A stretch of DNA of 64,000 nt. Origin: Diphasiastrum complanatum (lineage: Eukaryota; Streptophyta; Lycopodiopsida; Lycopodiales; Lycopodiaceae). Of the stretch, positions 36,123 to 48,774 are shown in pieces. The stretch covers positions 34,546,525-34,610,524 of the forward strand of contig CM055093.1 of NCBI GenBank assembly GCA_029204225.1. The letters run 5' to 3'. Position 1 is the first letter of the stretch, and each line of letters starts with the position of its first letter. The notes below the pieces were generated by a model, which was not told where the DNA came from, ran no database searches, and saw only the letters and a list, made by a program, of their open reading frames with translations. The translations under genes were made by a program, and so were the position numbers.

Positions 36123-36943
36123 GCAAAAAATGCGACACTGCATTTTTACACGCATTTTATGATAGGCGAAAACTGCGACACTACTCTACAAATGCCGACG
36201 GTGCCCTACAAATGCCGACGGTGCTCTTATAGAAAAGACAAAGGTACCTTACAAATGATTTTTTTAAGGCATTGGACAGAGTGTCGGGTTTTTCGCATTT
36301 TTATCAACGTGAATTTTAGCAAAGCCCGACGTCATGGCCTCCTCACGCTCGTTCTATGCAATGTGCAAATAGATTTGACAACAACAGCAGCCACCCGCGA
36401 TCTCCCATAGATAGCACAACCACTTTTGAACCTTTTTCATTTGCACACCTGTAAAAATTATGTATATAGTGAATACCATCTGAGTATTCAAAAACATAGT
36501 AGAATAGAAGATAGAACGGAGCATGATTTGTAATTTCAGAGACAGACATTGTAGATGCCTTTGCGCATTAATTCTTTCTTTCAGATAGATTATCAATAAT
36601 AGGTTCATAACCTTCACAGATTGTGATTAGCTTGTGAAGCACGCAGTTATGTCCGCTGATGTTTTGTGCTCACCTGCATCATTGACTTGTATATTTCATT
36701 ATACTTAATCTGATTACAGCTCTGTTTGGTTCTACATTCAAATTTGTGTCAATACTACAATGCTTTTCTACATTCTGTCTGGCTATCTAATTGCTTTGTC
36801 TGACTGTCTGCTCTCCGCTTCCGCTACGACCGCGCATTAAAGGCTTTAAAATTATCATATTCTTGTGTTCGCCTATTAAGTCACCAATAGTGCACACACC
36901 AAGAGAATTGAAGGACTCATTCTCACATATTCTCCGACAAAAA

Positions 36944-37693
36944 ATGACTGACATGGGTCCAGCCCACTATTGTCTCAGAATCCAAATCCAACAAGATCGA
37001 CCCAACAGACTGATTTTCATTAGTCAACAACGATATCTCAACAACATGCTAAAAAAGTATGGAATGAACAACTGCAAACCAAGTCAACCCTATTTGATCA
37101 GTACACTTAGCCAGTTCCTATCAAATCCAGGCTTAACTCATTAGAAAACAGTAACAAAGTTCATGAAGTACATCCAAGCAACGAAAACTCTCAACATCTA
37201 CTATGGAGGCAGCCAAATTGCCAACATCCTTGAAGCCTACACAGATGCAGATTGGGTAGGAGATGTCGATACCAGATAATTTTTTTTCTGGATTTGTATT
37301 ATTTTACAACCAAGGCCCAATCTCATGAAACAGTCGGAAGCAAACTTCACTTGCATTATCATCAACGACATCCGAATACATAGCTGCCAAAAATGCAACC
37401 AAAGAGGCGATCTGGCTAAGGCAACTGCTTGCAGACATCACCCTTGCACAAAATCTTCCTACAACAATCTATTGTGACAATCAAAGCACAATAGCGTTAT
37501 CTCTCAATCAGAGACTTCACTCTTGAAGCAAACATATTGAAATCAGGTATCACTACCTTAGAGAGAAAGTACATAGCAAGGAAGTAGCTGCCAGCATATT
37601 ACTTTACAAAGGCTCTATCAAAGGAGCATCATCTCATATTTAATATATTAAATCTGAAAATCAAAGATTTTCAGAATCCACATTAAGGGGGAG
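36944..37693 (+). pseudogene. Copia RT/RNase H 3' fragment (family E)
   Basis: It begins at DMGPAHYCLRIQIQQDR inside RT, continues with ISQQRYLNNMLKKYGM and a shortened thumb, then RNase H pieces (AYTDADWVGDVD) in broken frames. It ends with the purine tract AAGGGGGA before TGTTAG. The family A copy 2 LTR abuts it directly, so its 5' part was lost or displaced. Confidence 0.75.
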
Positions 37694-38455
37694 TGTTAGT
37701 TTTTTAATGTTCAGTCTTAACAATCATTCAAGTAATGAGCATCCTGAAAACAGCCGAAGACCGACTACATATTTCAGACCTTTGCATTTTTTTCGTTTTT
37801 TCCTTAAAACATTTTTTTAAGGTACCTTCGTCTTTTTCGGCTTCTTTGCATTTTTTCGCACTTTCGGGAGAATGCGGCACAGTGACCAAAATACCTTGAA
37901 ATTCATTTCAGGCCTACTTTCGGGTTTTTCGCATTTATCTGACTTCGCCTTTTTGGGCACCTTCAGGATTTGCATAGCTTCTCTGTTCATAGACACTTTC
38001 GGGTTTTTTCAACAATGGCAGACCGACGTCACCAATTTATCATCAACCCTAAAAACAGCTGAACAGCTAAATATCCCAAGGGCGATTACCTACTTTGTAC
38101 ATATACAAAGGCTGGCGTAAATAGCATTCAATGCTTGTAAGATATTTTTTGAAGACACTTGTAAATATATATTACTAGTTGAATCAAGCTAAGTAGTTCC
38201 ATTATTATCAGAGTTATCTTTAGCCAGCGTAATCACGCTCAACAATCAAGCTAAAGTTATCACTTCAAGCATTGTACTCACTGTTGATATTAATCAGAGT
38301 GCATTTTTGTCTCACTACTGTATTGTTCATTTGCGCACTTTGTATGAATGATTCATCTTGAATATTTTTGCTGCTAATTGTTGCGTTTCCGATCCTACAC
38401 GCCTATGCTCAAAGCTTCGAACTTTTGCTGCCAGTCATCCCCACGTTTTACGACA
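37694..38455 (+). repeat. 3' LTR of the family E Copia fragment
   Basis: It starts TGTTAGTTTTTTAATG just after the polypurine tract. A likely end is TTTTACGACA near 38455. It contains a TTTTTTCGCACTTTCGGG-type region related to the recurring motif. No partner LTR lies in the window. Confidence 0.6.
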
Positions 38456-41135
38456 CTACTATATCAGTCTCATGAAAGATCCAAAACTTAGAACAATCAT
38501 TGCTAAGTTCAAATAATTGATTTCATGCATTAGCTACTTTCCAAAAAGCTTGGAAAGTTGCCTAGAAATCATGAAAACTTCAACTAACAATATCTTTGGC
38601 TACAATTGATCAAATTAAATGTTATAAGTCTCTACGCAAAGGGTTTGGACAATATCTAGCTACCTTCTATGTCATAAGAACAAGTACCTTGTTCACACGT
38701 TTGAGTAATAAAGGACAAAATCAAGTAAGAAGGCACAACAAAAGGTGAAGTTCCAAAACAGCTATAACTCACTGATGGCTTCAAAAATAGGATTCAACAA
38801 TAGCTTACTAGCAGTCATTAGGCACTAACCAGTGTCTATCAAATTAGGCAGGGCTAGAACAACTAGAAAAAAAATCAAAATAAAAAATGCAAAAACTAAT
38901 TTTTTAAACCTTCTTGAAGGCGGTTTTTTAATTATGAAAGTTGTGTTGTAATTGATAGAAGAAATGTGTAGGCTTTGACAAATAAAAACAAAAGCTTAAG
39001 GCATTTTCATGCATTGATTCCTCAAAAAAAAACATGTAAAGATATGGTTTTTTTTTTTTAAATTCAGCTTGATTATTGTAGGTGATACAAACCTTTCATA
39101 ATAAATGTATAATGCATGCCTATAGCTTGAACCTACCTATGCTTGAGAAACAATGACTTTTAAACAAAAAATCATGATTTTTTTTTTGTTGGGGGTGGGG
39201 GGTTATTAATCTTTTGATACTCCTCAAGTACATGCAACAAAAAAAGTCCCTATTGGTGAAAAAAAATGATCTACTTCCAACTTTTAGACCTCAAATATGG
39301 GTTCAACCAAAGCTAAGATCTGAGTTACTAATCCAAAGTACTCAGAAATATGAGAAACCACCTACTTGCAATTCGAAATAATATTGATCACCAAGAAGAA
39401 TGGTAGCTAAAAGTAGTAATTTACTATAAAAAGGCTAGATCCATAGTTCTAAACTCTACCTTTCGACCATTTGCAAGCCTTGGCTTTGATACCAGTACCA
39501 AAAACAATTACAAGGGCACCCAAAAGGACACTATGGAGCCAAACTACCAAACCAAGTAGAAGCTTGCGGTCAATAACCAACTCACCACCATGGGATGTGA
39601 ATATTTGATGAAAGAAGAGAGCTAGAAGGCCGAAGATTGAAGTCCATGAGTTAGGAGGACGAATTTCCACTAGGTTATTTATGCCTAAAAACCCCTATGC
39701 ATGTGTCCCAACAACCATCATGGAACTGGACTCTATTGCTAATTATATATGATAGTTCCCATTATGTATACAACAATCACACATCATGTGGTGCTTTACA
39801 TGTCTATATTTGGAGTATATTAGATTTTCAATTAAAATTATAATTTGGCCTTGACCGAAATTTTGAGACATAATTTACGAACTTGACACTAGAGGCCCGA
39901 TTCTCATGTTTAGGATTATTCCAAATTCTGGATAACAAGAAATGGCCAGAAGGAGAGTTTTGTAGTAGTGTTCTTTAATGTGTTTTTGTGATTAGATCTT
40001 CCCATGAATTATCAAGAAAAATCAATAACGAAGATATTTGTGCTTACCTTGGTGTCTCTTTGGGGTCTTGTAGGAATTTGCCATCATTATAAAAGGCATG
40101 CTTTAGTTAAACCATGAGATACTTCTGATCAAACATAACTTCCACTAAGCATATACATTATTTGTATGATAATGTTGGCTCTAATCACAGAATCACATTA
40201 AAATATGGGCCTCTTGCAACTGGTGCAATTTTGTCAATACCTGAAATTATTATTGCTATTATAGAATGACCATGGTGATGGATAAGGATATAATCCAAAC
40301 ACCTATCAAGAAACTTGATAGACAAAGAGCTCATAATTTGAACTGAATTAGTAATGCTCATAGTTAATATACAATTAAAAAAAAACATGAATAGAGCAAT
40401 AAATTGGACAAGAAAATTAAGTCATGAGCATCAATTTCAAATCACATATAATAATTTATGTACAACTTGCAATCTATGAGTTCAAGATTACGCGAAAAAT
40501 CAAATATAGAACACATTCCTTGTATTCTAAAATCCCAAGTCAATAATCTAATCTTGAGATATATCCTCATTCACATGATGCTCAAATATACGTACTTATG
40601 TCTCCAATATAACTAATAGCTAATAACCAAGATTGAAGCAATACGTGCAATAAAGAGCTAGTTATTAGCACGTCTTCAAAATGATTTGCAAAGATTCAAA
40701 TCCCTCTCATTGCAAACAGTAATAGAAGATAATTTAACCCATCCATGATCATTGTTTGTGCATTTCTCAAATGCATCAAGTAAACAGGTTCCACTTCTTT
40801 ATTGCACACTAAAAAGATGATGACATGGAACACTACAAATTAGAAGTTTAATACCATAATCAATGTAGGCTCGATAATATTGTACTCTATACTAAATCAA
40901 ACTTGCGGAAAAGTTGAAAATTTGAATTTAGAAATAAATAAGTAGATATGAATAATAGGAAAGACGAAACCTAGATAAATGGCAATCATTCAACTATGTA
41001 CATTTATTATCACAATTCGCCTTGCTCGGCAAAAAAGATAAATCTAGTCTACCCTTTTATTCTAAAACCAACTCCATAAGCATTATATGATATCTAACAA
41101 CAATGCTTGCGCATGTAGGACACCCACAAAAGCTC
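38456..41135. other. intergenic stretch with no recognised gene
   Basis: AT-rich, with homopolymer runs, and no protein similarity on either strand. The end nearest 41135 should include the 3' UTR of the enoyl-CoA reductase gene. Confidence 0.45.
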
Positions 41136-44100
41136 TCAAATAAATGGAGGAAAGATGACCCATCTTTTTGGATACTTTGCTCGACCTTCTTTGCCATCAA
41201 ATAACTGCACGTAGCCAATAAATAGTTCTATTAAGTAAATAGTTCACAATTATGTTAAGGGATAAAAAAAATCATGATAGAGTTCAACGATAAATAAGCA
41301 AAAATGAAAAGTCTTTGAAAAAGTAAATTTGCAAGAACATCTTTGCAAGGAACTTCAACAATCTAAGGTTCTCTAAAAGCTCAAAAGCATGTGTGGTCTT
41401 CAATTGTTTACCCACGTCTTCGAAGGTAAGATCACGTTGATCCTACACTATTATATGGGCTTTGCAAGTGTCTACTAGTTCTAGCTATCAAATTATACTT
41501 GATGTGTATTTGTCTACAACTACTTTTATGTCATTAACCAACATCAAGAACTTGATTTGACCCGGTTACAATTTTGCTTGAAAGGGCTTCTAATCCCGAT
41601 CAAAAGACGTATCAAGTTGCTTATCTAGGAATGTTGGGTTGCATGCTTTAGAGGAGAGGGTTGGTGACTAAGTTTTGGAAAGTGATATTGCAAGCATGTT
41701 TGCCAACCGTTGTCAAGAGATGGTATGGTAGGCCTTTTACTTAGTTTCATTGTGTGGCATTTTCTTTCATTTTTTTAGAGTTTGTACGCCTATCTTTGTT
41801 TGCTTCCGATCTTGGCTACAATAACAGGCACTACAACAAGGCAAAATGTTAAAAACACTTATGGGTGTATACTTGCAGATTAAAAGCTTCTACAAACAAA
41901 TGACAAAAAAATCAAGCACAAAAAAGTTTTAATAACAGAATTTTCTGGTGTTCTTTCAATGCCATTATACTAAGTTTGCTTAGTTAAGGACACAAATGGC
42001 AACAACTTGATCCAATCCATAGAACCCACGGTTCCCATAACCATGGGTCCTGGGAACCGTGGGGAACCGTAACCGGGGTAAGGTTCATCTAAATAATCAA
42101 TTAATTTTTCCCCTTTAGTGTTTTCTGTTTTAGTTTTAATAAAAGTGCAGATCAAGTAGGAGTCAACGAACATGAGACGGAGTCATGACTGTTAGAACAT
42201 CACAGTACTAACCTGTTTCACTATGAAAAACATCACAGTACTGACCTGTTTCCAGAGCACTCGTTGTCATTTTTCTGGTATTTTTTTGGCATTTTTAAAA
42301 GCTATTTTTGGGGATGGGACAAAAAAAATATGAAGTACTTAATTAATTACCTGTTTCACCACGGTTCCAGGTTAAAATTTCTGAGAACCGTACGGTACGG
42401 TTCTCAGAACCGTGGTGAACCGGCCACGGTTCATTGATTATATGATCCAATCCAAGGTCCTATTATAAGGTAAAGACATGTACAAAACCCTTAACAAAAA
42501 CAATTGAGCTACAGCAAAATTTAGACATTATAAATGAAAAGTTGAAAACTATAGGGAAGATATGGGCATGCATCATCAAATACAAAGTACATATTTCAGC
42601 AAGAAAGGAACCTGAACATAACCTCTAGGCTGGCTAATGAGGTATTGGAATGAATTACTCACATGAACTCCAAGGAAAACACTTGTATGTTTACGATAGC
42701 TCACCTTTTTCAGCCTTCTATGCTTGGGCAGAGCCCAGTTCGTCATAATATATGCCGCAAAAAGCACAAAAGTGTATCCAGCCACAGTTTGTGTTGCAAT
42801 GTTGAATCCCAGCCACTGATAGACTTCAGTGGTGTAATTTGCACATGTTATGTAGTTGAAGAGAAAACCCCGAGGAATTTGATATCCTCCCTTACTCTGA
42901 GATCTTAAATTCTTCAAGATGATATGGCAGTAGAGATTAGAAAGCTGCCAGATAAGTCCAGAAATAAATCCAATATACATTTGGATCTCACTCACAGGAG
43001 TGTAAAGGGGATGGTTCACAAAATAAGCAATACCAGCGGCGAAGCTCCAATAGTAGAGGCAGTTTCTATATGCATTGCTGATAGGAGAAGTTGCATGACT
43101 GAAGGTGTGAACAAAATAAGTTTCAAATATCCTCTTTGAATAGTGCAACGTCCAGTACCATAGGGCATATGTTTGTGCAGGATGACGTATTTTTCTTTGA
43201 GGAAGAGAAAAAAGGGAGTAAACCGGGAGATAGTAAAAGATAGGAAATATGACGAGAGGTCCAATGTATTCCAAGAAAAACAGAGTGCTGTACGCAATCT
43301 GAGGACCGAGGTCCTTAAACACAACCTCACCACCACTGCTCTTCTCAAATAGATCCTTCAGTTTTTTGCCTGAATCTAAAACTGTAGGACGCTCCTGCCC
43401 TATTGGAATGGGCAGAGTCAGGCGCTGCCTTGAGGGATAGTATTTCCCGGCTGCACGTAGAGAACGGCACTCTTAGTCCTTGGATTACAACAGCCTGCGC
43501 AAAACAGACCTCTTCCAAAGTCCGAGTAAAATTTGATCCATCCTATCTGTAGCATCTATATCGGTGTCTTACAATGACGGAGTGACGAAGCACCAAAACA
43601 AGTGATAAAGAATCTAGCAACAGTGTGAACGAAAACGCCGTGATATACCGAAATAGATAAGAGTCAATGTTTGAATGCTAGATATATAGTCTATCGTCAT
43701 TTTCCACGGAAGTTGGATGAAAAAACATGAGGAGCCACGATAAATAGAGGAGAATAGAATGCTTACTGTGTCGATAAATAGCTTTCTTGAGATCATCTAC
43801 AGTTGCCTGCAGAAAATAGAATAATAGAGGCATTAAGGCAAAAGCTTTTCCAAACTACGTCGAAAAAAGACGAGAATGCATTTTGTTTCAAATGCAATGC
43901 ATTAGAACTTGAAAGAAAATTATGCAATGAAGAGATTATTCAAATGTCCATTAGAACGAATCACCAATTCTTAATCAAGTAGCTTCCATATGCAAAAACT
44001 CGAGAGGAACCTAAAAAATCTCTGACAGCAGAAAACCGCACTGAAGTACTGCACGTTCCCAGCTTTCAGCAGAACCATAACCAAAACGGGCGCCAAACAG

Positions 44101-44379
44101 CAAATATTTTTTCAAACATAAAATAAATCAAACAATCAATCATTAACAAAAATCAAACAATCAATCATAAAAACAGATTCAAACAATCAATCATTAACAA
44201 GAATCAAACAATCAATCACAAAAGAAATCAAACAATCAATCACAAAGAAATCAAACAATCAATCAGAAAAAGAAGTCCATGAGAAATCAAGCAAAGACCT
44301 TAGATACTACCTCATCTGGGAGTTCCAGGCCGCCCTTGACGACATCCTTGCCACTACGAGACTTCACCGTCACCAGCAT
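41136..44379 (-). CDS. ECR: very-long-chain trans-2-enoyl-CoA reductase (fatty acid elongase subunit)
   Basis: Four exons join in frame with GT-AG borders: 44379-44311, 43806-43767, 43450-42705 and 41204-41136. They encode 307 residues, close to the 310 of Arabidopsis ECR/CER10. The enzyme performs the last step of each two-carbon elongation cycle in the ER, reducing trans-2-enoyl-CoA with NADPH to make very-long-chain acyl-CoAs for wax, sphingolipids and storage lipids. Exons 1-2 and the start of exon 3 form the ubiquitin-like N-terminus ([20 protein letters not shown]). Exon 3 holds the membrane part with [36 protein letters not shown] and the steroid-reductase-type C-terminal domain ([40 protein letters not shown]). 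The last exon gives [13 protein letters not shown] and the stop. All family blocks are present without a break. Intron 3 (1.5 kb) hosts a hairpin-ended element. Intron 1 contains a minisatellite. Confidence 0.95.
42008..42454. mobile_element. hairpin-ended short element flanked by a 12-bp direct repeat, in ECR intron 3
   Basis: The repeat TGATCCAATCCA occurs at 42008-42019 and 42443-42454. Just inside the left end is a perfect hairpin (arms 42025-42037 and 42051-42063, CCCACGGTTCCCA). At the right end two nested hairpins occur (arms 42355-42367 with 42407-42419, and 42381-42392 with 42396-42407). All arms contain GAACCGT. It has no coding capacity. The element class is unknown. Confidence 0.6.
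44127..44267. repeat. minisatellite, six copies of about 25 bp, in ECR intron 1
   Basis: The core ATCAAACAATCAATCA starts at about 44127, 44152, 44177, 44202, 44227 and 44250, with variable spacers. Confidence 0.9.
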
Positions 44380-44878
44380 GGCGCCACCCTCGCTTGCTTG
44401 CTTGCTCGCTTGGATCTTCAATCAATTGCATGCCATTTGCGATGCTGCTGGTTATACAGTCCCTAAAACCATGGATCGGACACGAAAACGAAGACGATAA
44501 CGACACCAGAGACGAAGCCAACTCCCTTCGTTTCATTTATGTTATCAATTGATTAAAAATTAGAGGGTCGCTGCCGCCAAAGCCAGCTGCCCCTCTACTA
44601 TACTTGACCCAGTCACACAACAATTTAATTAAGATACCTCTAGCTGTGGTGCTAAATCTAGCTTTTGCTATTTTTTCTCCGACATAATCTTACATGAAAA
44701 GAACAATGAAAGGAATACTTTCTCTATTGAATAGTAGAAATGAAATGGGCTAAGCCTCATGCACCGAAAGTTTCCTCCACAAACCCCGAGCCTCATTTAC
44801 ATGAAGTATGCACCATTAGTGTACTCCTCAAACCCTAACACATCACACATTGTTGTTAGTGTTCACAAATCTCTCATG
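44380..44878. other. 5' flank of ECR and junction to Copia family B
   Basis: The first part should carry the ECR promoter and 5' UTR. No clear TATA box was assigned. Copia gag sequence begins near 44879 without a visible LTR. Confidence 0.4.
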
Positions 44879-45887
44879 GTGCAACTGTTGCTGATCACCT
44901 ATTGAAGATCAAAGAGATTCGTGACCAATTAGCAACAATTGGAGAGCAAGTACAGGATCGTGAGATCATGCAGTTGACATTGAATAGTTTGAGTGAGTCA
45001 CATCAGATGTTTGTGACAATATGGCCACACGGGAAAATCTTCCAACCTATAAAGAGTTAGGTGGATTGCTTTTACCAGAAGAACAACGTCAAGAGAACTT
45101 GAGTCATCGCAACAGGGGATTTGATCAAGCTCTTGTAGTCAGGGGACGTGGTGGTAGATTTGGTCGTGAAAGACACCAATCAAGAGGTGGAAACTCAAGT
45201 CGTGGATCATTCCAACAATTTCAAGAACAATCCAATGATGGCCCAAATCGAGGCAATTGGAATCAAGGCCGAGGTCAAGGATGCTTCTATTCCAGGCAAA
45301 ATAAACCTAGAAATTGTAGGTATTGCAACAAACCTGGCCACTGGGAGCGTGAATGCTTCAAGAAACAGAAGGAGATGGAACAAAGAAAAGACAAAGGGCA
45401 AGTGGGAAATTATGTTGATCAACATCAATTTGATGATTGTTATTATGAAAACAATTATATTGATCAACATCAATATGAAGATGATACAGGTGAGAGCTCA
45501 AAATTGTTCATTACAGCATTAATGACAGGTGATGAAACCAAGGATACCTGGTACATTGATAGTGGTGCATCCAAGCACATGACTTCAAGGAAAGAGTGGT
45601 TTTCAAAACTCAAGGAAACTCACAATGGTGATGAAATTGGACAAGCAGATGGCAAATTGCTATCTGTTAAAGGAGTTGGAGTGGTATCAGTGAAGTTAGC
45701 CAGCAGGAAGATAAAGCAGATAAGCAATGTGCAATATGTACCTGGCTTAGCTAGCAATCTACTATTTGTTGGGACGGTGGCTGATCAACAACTCAAGGTT
45801 GAGTTTGACAGCAACAAATGTCTTGTCAAAGACATCAAGAATCACTACAAAGTGATTGCTACAGGAGCTAGAGTCAATGGGAATTGA
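44879..45887 (+). pseudogene. gag and protease of Copia family B
   Basis: A gag helix region in broken frame (HLLKIKEIRDQLATIG, 44879-45020) leads to an open frame from 45021. An Arg/Gly-rich segment, the CCHC knuckle CRYCNKPGHWEREC (about 45319-45360) and a Gln/Asn/Tyr-rich spacer with a repeated YIDQHQ-like unit follow. The protease reads DTWYIDSGASKHMTSRKEWF with Asp-Ser-Gly intact and ends in LASNLLFVG. A TGA at 45885 separates it from integrase, where related elements read through in one frame (GNGLYKLN). Confidence 0.88.
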
Positions 45888-46640
45888 CTCTACAAATTGA
45901 ATGCGAGATCTTTTGCTCAAGCTATGGTAAGCACGGTTGATAGTCAAAGTGATCTTTGGCATCAACGATTTGGTCATATTAGTGCTCAAAGTTTACAGAT
46001 TCTCAAAAGAGGTAATCTAGTTATAGGATTGCCTGATATTTCTTTTGAAAGAAAAATTTGTGAAGGTTGCATTTTGAGAAAACAACACAGAGAGAGGTTT
46101 TCCAAAAGTGGAGCAAGGAGAGCCAGTGGCATCCTAGATCTTGTCCACAGTGATCTATGTGGACCTATGCAGACTAGATCTCTTAGTGGCTACTATTACT
46201 TTATCACCTTCATTGATGATTATAGCAGATGCATTTGGATTTATTTCATAAGCAAGAAATCATATGCTTTTGCTAAGTTCAAGGAATTCAAGGCATTAGT
46301 TGAAAAGCAAACAGGATGTTGCATCAAAACTTTGAGATCTGATGGAGGTGGTGAGTATTTTTCAACAGAATTTATTGATTTCTGCAAAGATCAAGAGATC
46401 AAGAGGCAGACTACAACACCTTATTCACCACATCAAAATGGAGTTGCAGAACGAAAGAATAGATCTATTGTTGAGATGGCCAGGGCAATGCTCAAAAGCA
46501 AGGGTCTACCAAACACCTTTTGGGCAGAAGCTTGTAGCACAGCTACGCACATCCTGAATCGGTGTCCTACAAAATCTGTGGAAGGTAAGACACCTCATGA
46601 AGCTGTTATTGGAAAAAAAAACCTAATATTTCTCATTTGA
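45888..46640 (+). pseudogene. integrase of Copia family B
   Basis: The HHCC finger runs from WHQRFGHIS to CEGCILRKQH. The catalytic core has DLVHSDLCGPM (first Asp), LRSDGGGEY (second Asp) and the Glu in HQNGVAERKNRS. FWAEACSTATHILNRCPTKS follows. All three catalytic residues are present. The frame is lost in an A9 run near 46612-46620 and resumes at 46637, so a single-base slip is the likely cause. Confidence 0.9.
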
Positions 46641-48544
46641 GAGTATTTGGTTGTGATGCTTATGCTCATATTCCTGATGAGAAACGAAGGAAATTGGATG
46701 CAAAAGCTATCAAGTGTATTTTTCTTGGATATGATGAGAAGGCCAAGGCATACAGGATTTATTACACAAATGCACAGAAGTTTGTAATTTCTAGAAATGC
46801 TACGTTTGACGAGATGGGCCAAGGTGAACAATCTGAAGTAATCACTGAACCTTTTGATGAGGGAGCGAAAGTACAGGTCAAGAAGGAAGTGGATTTTGAT
46901 ATAGAAAATCCATTGGACAAAGGCAAGCCTGATGCTGAAATTCCCAAGAGAGTACCTAAATGGTACTTATCAGTCACAGATGGTGCAAAGAAGAGAGATA
47001 CTCTCGAATCTAGTGAGCAAGGAGAGCTTAGAAGATCAAGTAGAAATCGAAAACCTCCTGCAAGATTAGAGATGAATCTAGCCCTAATGAGTTCTGTGCT
47101 CAAGGCTCAAGAACCAAAAACTTTTGATAAAGCAAAGGAGCACGAGGAGTGGCGTGAAGCTATGGAAACAGAAATGGAAGCTATATCACAAAATAGGACT
47201 TGGAACTTGGTTGAACTATCTGATGGTAAGACGCCTATCACTTGCAAATGGATATACAAGATCAAATATGGAGTTGATGGGCAACTCAACAAATACAAAG
47301 CACGGTTGGTTGCGAGAGGATTTAAGCAGCAGGAAGGTATTGATTTTGAGGAAACCTTCGCACTCGTAGCTAAGATGGTAACTATACGTTCTGTCATTGC
47401 TATTTCTGCTTTCTATGGTTGGAAGATCCAGCAAATGGATGTTAAATCTGCTTTTCTTAATGGAGTGCTGGATGAAAAGGTGTACTTAGTACAACCTCTA
47501 GGATTTATTGAACCAAGGAGAGAGCACCTTGTTTGTAAGCTCAACAAAGCTATTTATGGATTGAAGCAAGCACCACGGGCATGGTACTCTTGCATTGATG
47601 AGCACTTCAAGTGGAGGGGAATGGTAAAGAGTGATGTTGATCCTAATCTTTACATTCTAAGGCAAGATTCAGATATAGTGTTCATTGTGTTGTACGTGGA
47701 TGATTTGATTATTACAAGAAGTCATGAGAGGTTAATTAATGAAATCAAATCAAATCTTTCCAATGCTTTTGACCTGAGATTGTAAGCCCTTGGGTACACC
47801 TATGGATGTCAACATGAAGCTTACTGCATATGATGAATCTGAGAAAGTGGATGCTTATTTGTATAGACAGCTGGTGGGTAGTTTGATTTATTTGACACAC
47901 ACACGACCTGATATTTCTTATGTTGTTGGTGTTATTAGTCAATTTATGCAAGATCCTAGTCAAGCACACTAGAAGTCTGCTAAACATATTCTCAGATACA
48001 TTCAAGGGACACTGAATTTTGGTTTGAAGTATGATCAGCCTGAAGTGCCATTGTTGGTAGGTTATACATATGCCGATTGGACAGGTAATATTGATGACAG
48101 AAGATCTCCAGTGGTCATACATTCAGTTATGGTACAGCTGCAATTTCATGGAGCAGCAAAAGACAACCTACAGTAGTTTTATCATCAACGGAAGCTGAAT
48201 ATCGAGCACTCAACAATGCTACACAAGAAGCGGTATGGTTCCAAAGATTGCTTGTGGATTTAGGTCAGCCACAGGTGGATGCTACTACTATATCTTGCGA
48301 CAATCAAAGCTGCATTCACCTTGCCAAAAGTCCAGTTTTACATGCTCGAACCAAGCACATCGAAATACACTATCATTTTATTCGAGAGAAAATTCTTGAT
48401 GGAGCCATTGATCTTGTTTTTTGTAAATCTGAAGATCAAATGGCAGATATTTTTACTAAGTCATTAGGTAGATATAAATTTGAGAGGTTTCGTACTCTAT
48501 TAGGAATAGAAGAATGTAATTGTATCATTGAGAGAGAGTGTTAG
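46621..48544 (+). pseudogene. integrase C-terminus, reverse transcriptase and RNase H of Copia family B
   Basis: Open from HLRVFGCDAYAHIPDEKRRK to 47785. It includes the GYDEKAKAYRIY segment, an acidic linker, the RT start MEAISQNRTWNLVELSDGK, MDVKSAFLNGVLDE, YGLKQAPRAWYS and the catalytic YVDDLIIT (about 47694). A deletion at about 47785 joins RT to PMDVNMKLTAYDESEK, removing thumb sequence such as LGIE. RNase H follows with YADWTGNIDDR, SSTEAEYRAL, CDNQSCIHLA, HARTKHIEIHYHFIRE and ADIFTKSLG. A stop after DPSQAH (47970) and a frame change near 48110 break it. Confidence 0.9.
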
Positions 48545-48770
48545 AAATCAATGATAAACTTCATTGTTACTGTTTACGTGTACATTAATGTTGACAGCTG
48601 TTACCAGCTGTAATTAGTCGTAGGCTAGTCTATTAGTCTATTTGTAGGTTTTCTCTCTCTATCAGGGTTCAGGGCTTATATGTACAATTTACATTCAGTA
48701 TGAAGTTAGTGTGATAGAGTGATATTGCGTGTTCTTCTTCCATCTCCCTACTTGGTGATTGTTTATGGTG
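48539..48770 (+). repeat. 3' LTR start of Copia family B, end uncertain
   Basis: GAGAGAGAG (polypurine) is followed by TGTTAGAAATCAATG. The LTR end could not be fixed. The match to LTR-like composition fades near 48770, where an unrelated minus-strand reading frame begins. Confidence 0.55.
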
Positions 48771-48774
48771 AATG

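Larger units (their letters stand above)
31605..36939 (+). mobile_element. Copia element family A, copy 2, with truncated 5' LTR and inserted sequences
   Basis: The segments about 31640-31989 and 36590-36939 match each other and the LTRs at 7.3 and 10.4 kb, so they are LTR parts. The 5' LTR is truncated on its left near 31.6 kb. The primer site TGTTATCAGAGCC follows at 31990. Internal order is gag (32194), protease, integrase, RT. A MITE (35063-35440) is inserted in RT, and about 340 bp of foreign sequence sits near 34345-34685. Sequence upstream of the 3' LTR match (36125-36330) carries the recurring TTTCGCCTGTCA motif in inverted form. Many stops are present. RNase H is missing, because RT ends at 36122 and LTR-like sequence follows. 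Confidence 0.8.
44879..48770 (+). mobile_element. Copia element (family B), 5'-truncated, fairly well preserved
   Basis: It starts inside gag and runs through zinc knuckle, protease, integrase, RT and RNase H, then a polypurine tract and an LTR start at 48539. It has only a few disruptions: a stop after VNGN (45885), a frameshift in an A-run (about 46612-46620), a deletion at about 47785, and a stop near 47970. No 5' LTR or primer site is present, so the 5' end was lost. Confidence 0.88.

Noticed and set aside
42663-43139. Two plus-strand frames opposite ECR exon 3
   Set aside because: Antisense shadows of a conserved coding exon, with no independent similarity.
44279-44500. Plus-strand frame over ECR exon 1
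   Set aside because: It is antisense to the start of the enoyl-CoA reductase gene, whose exon structure is well supported.
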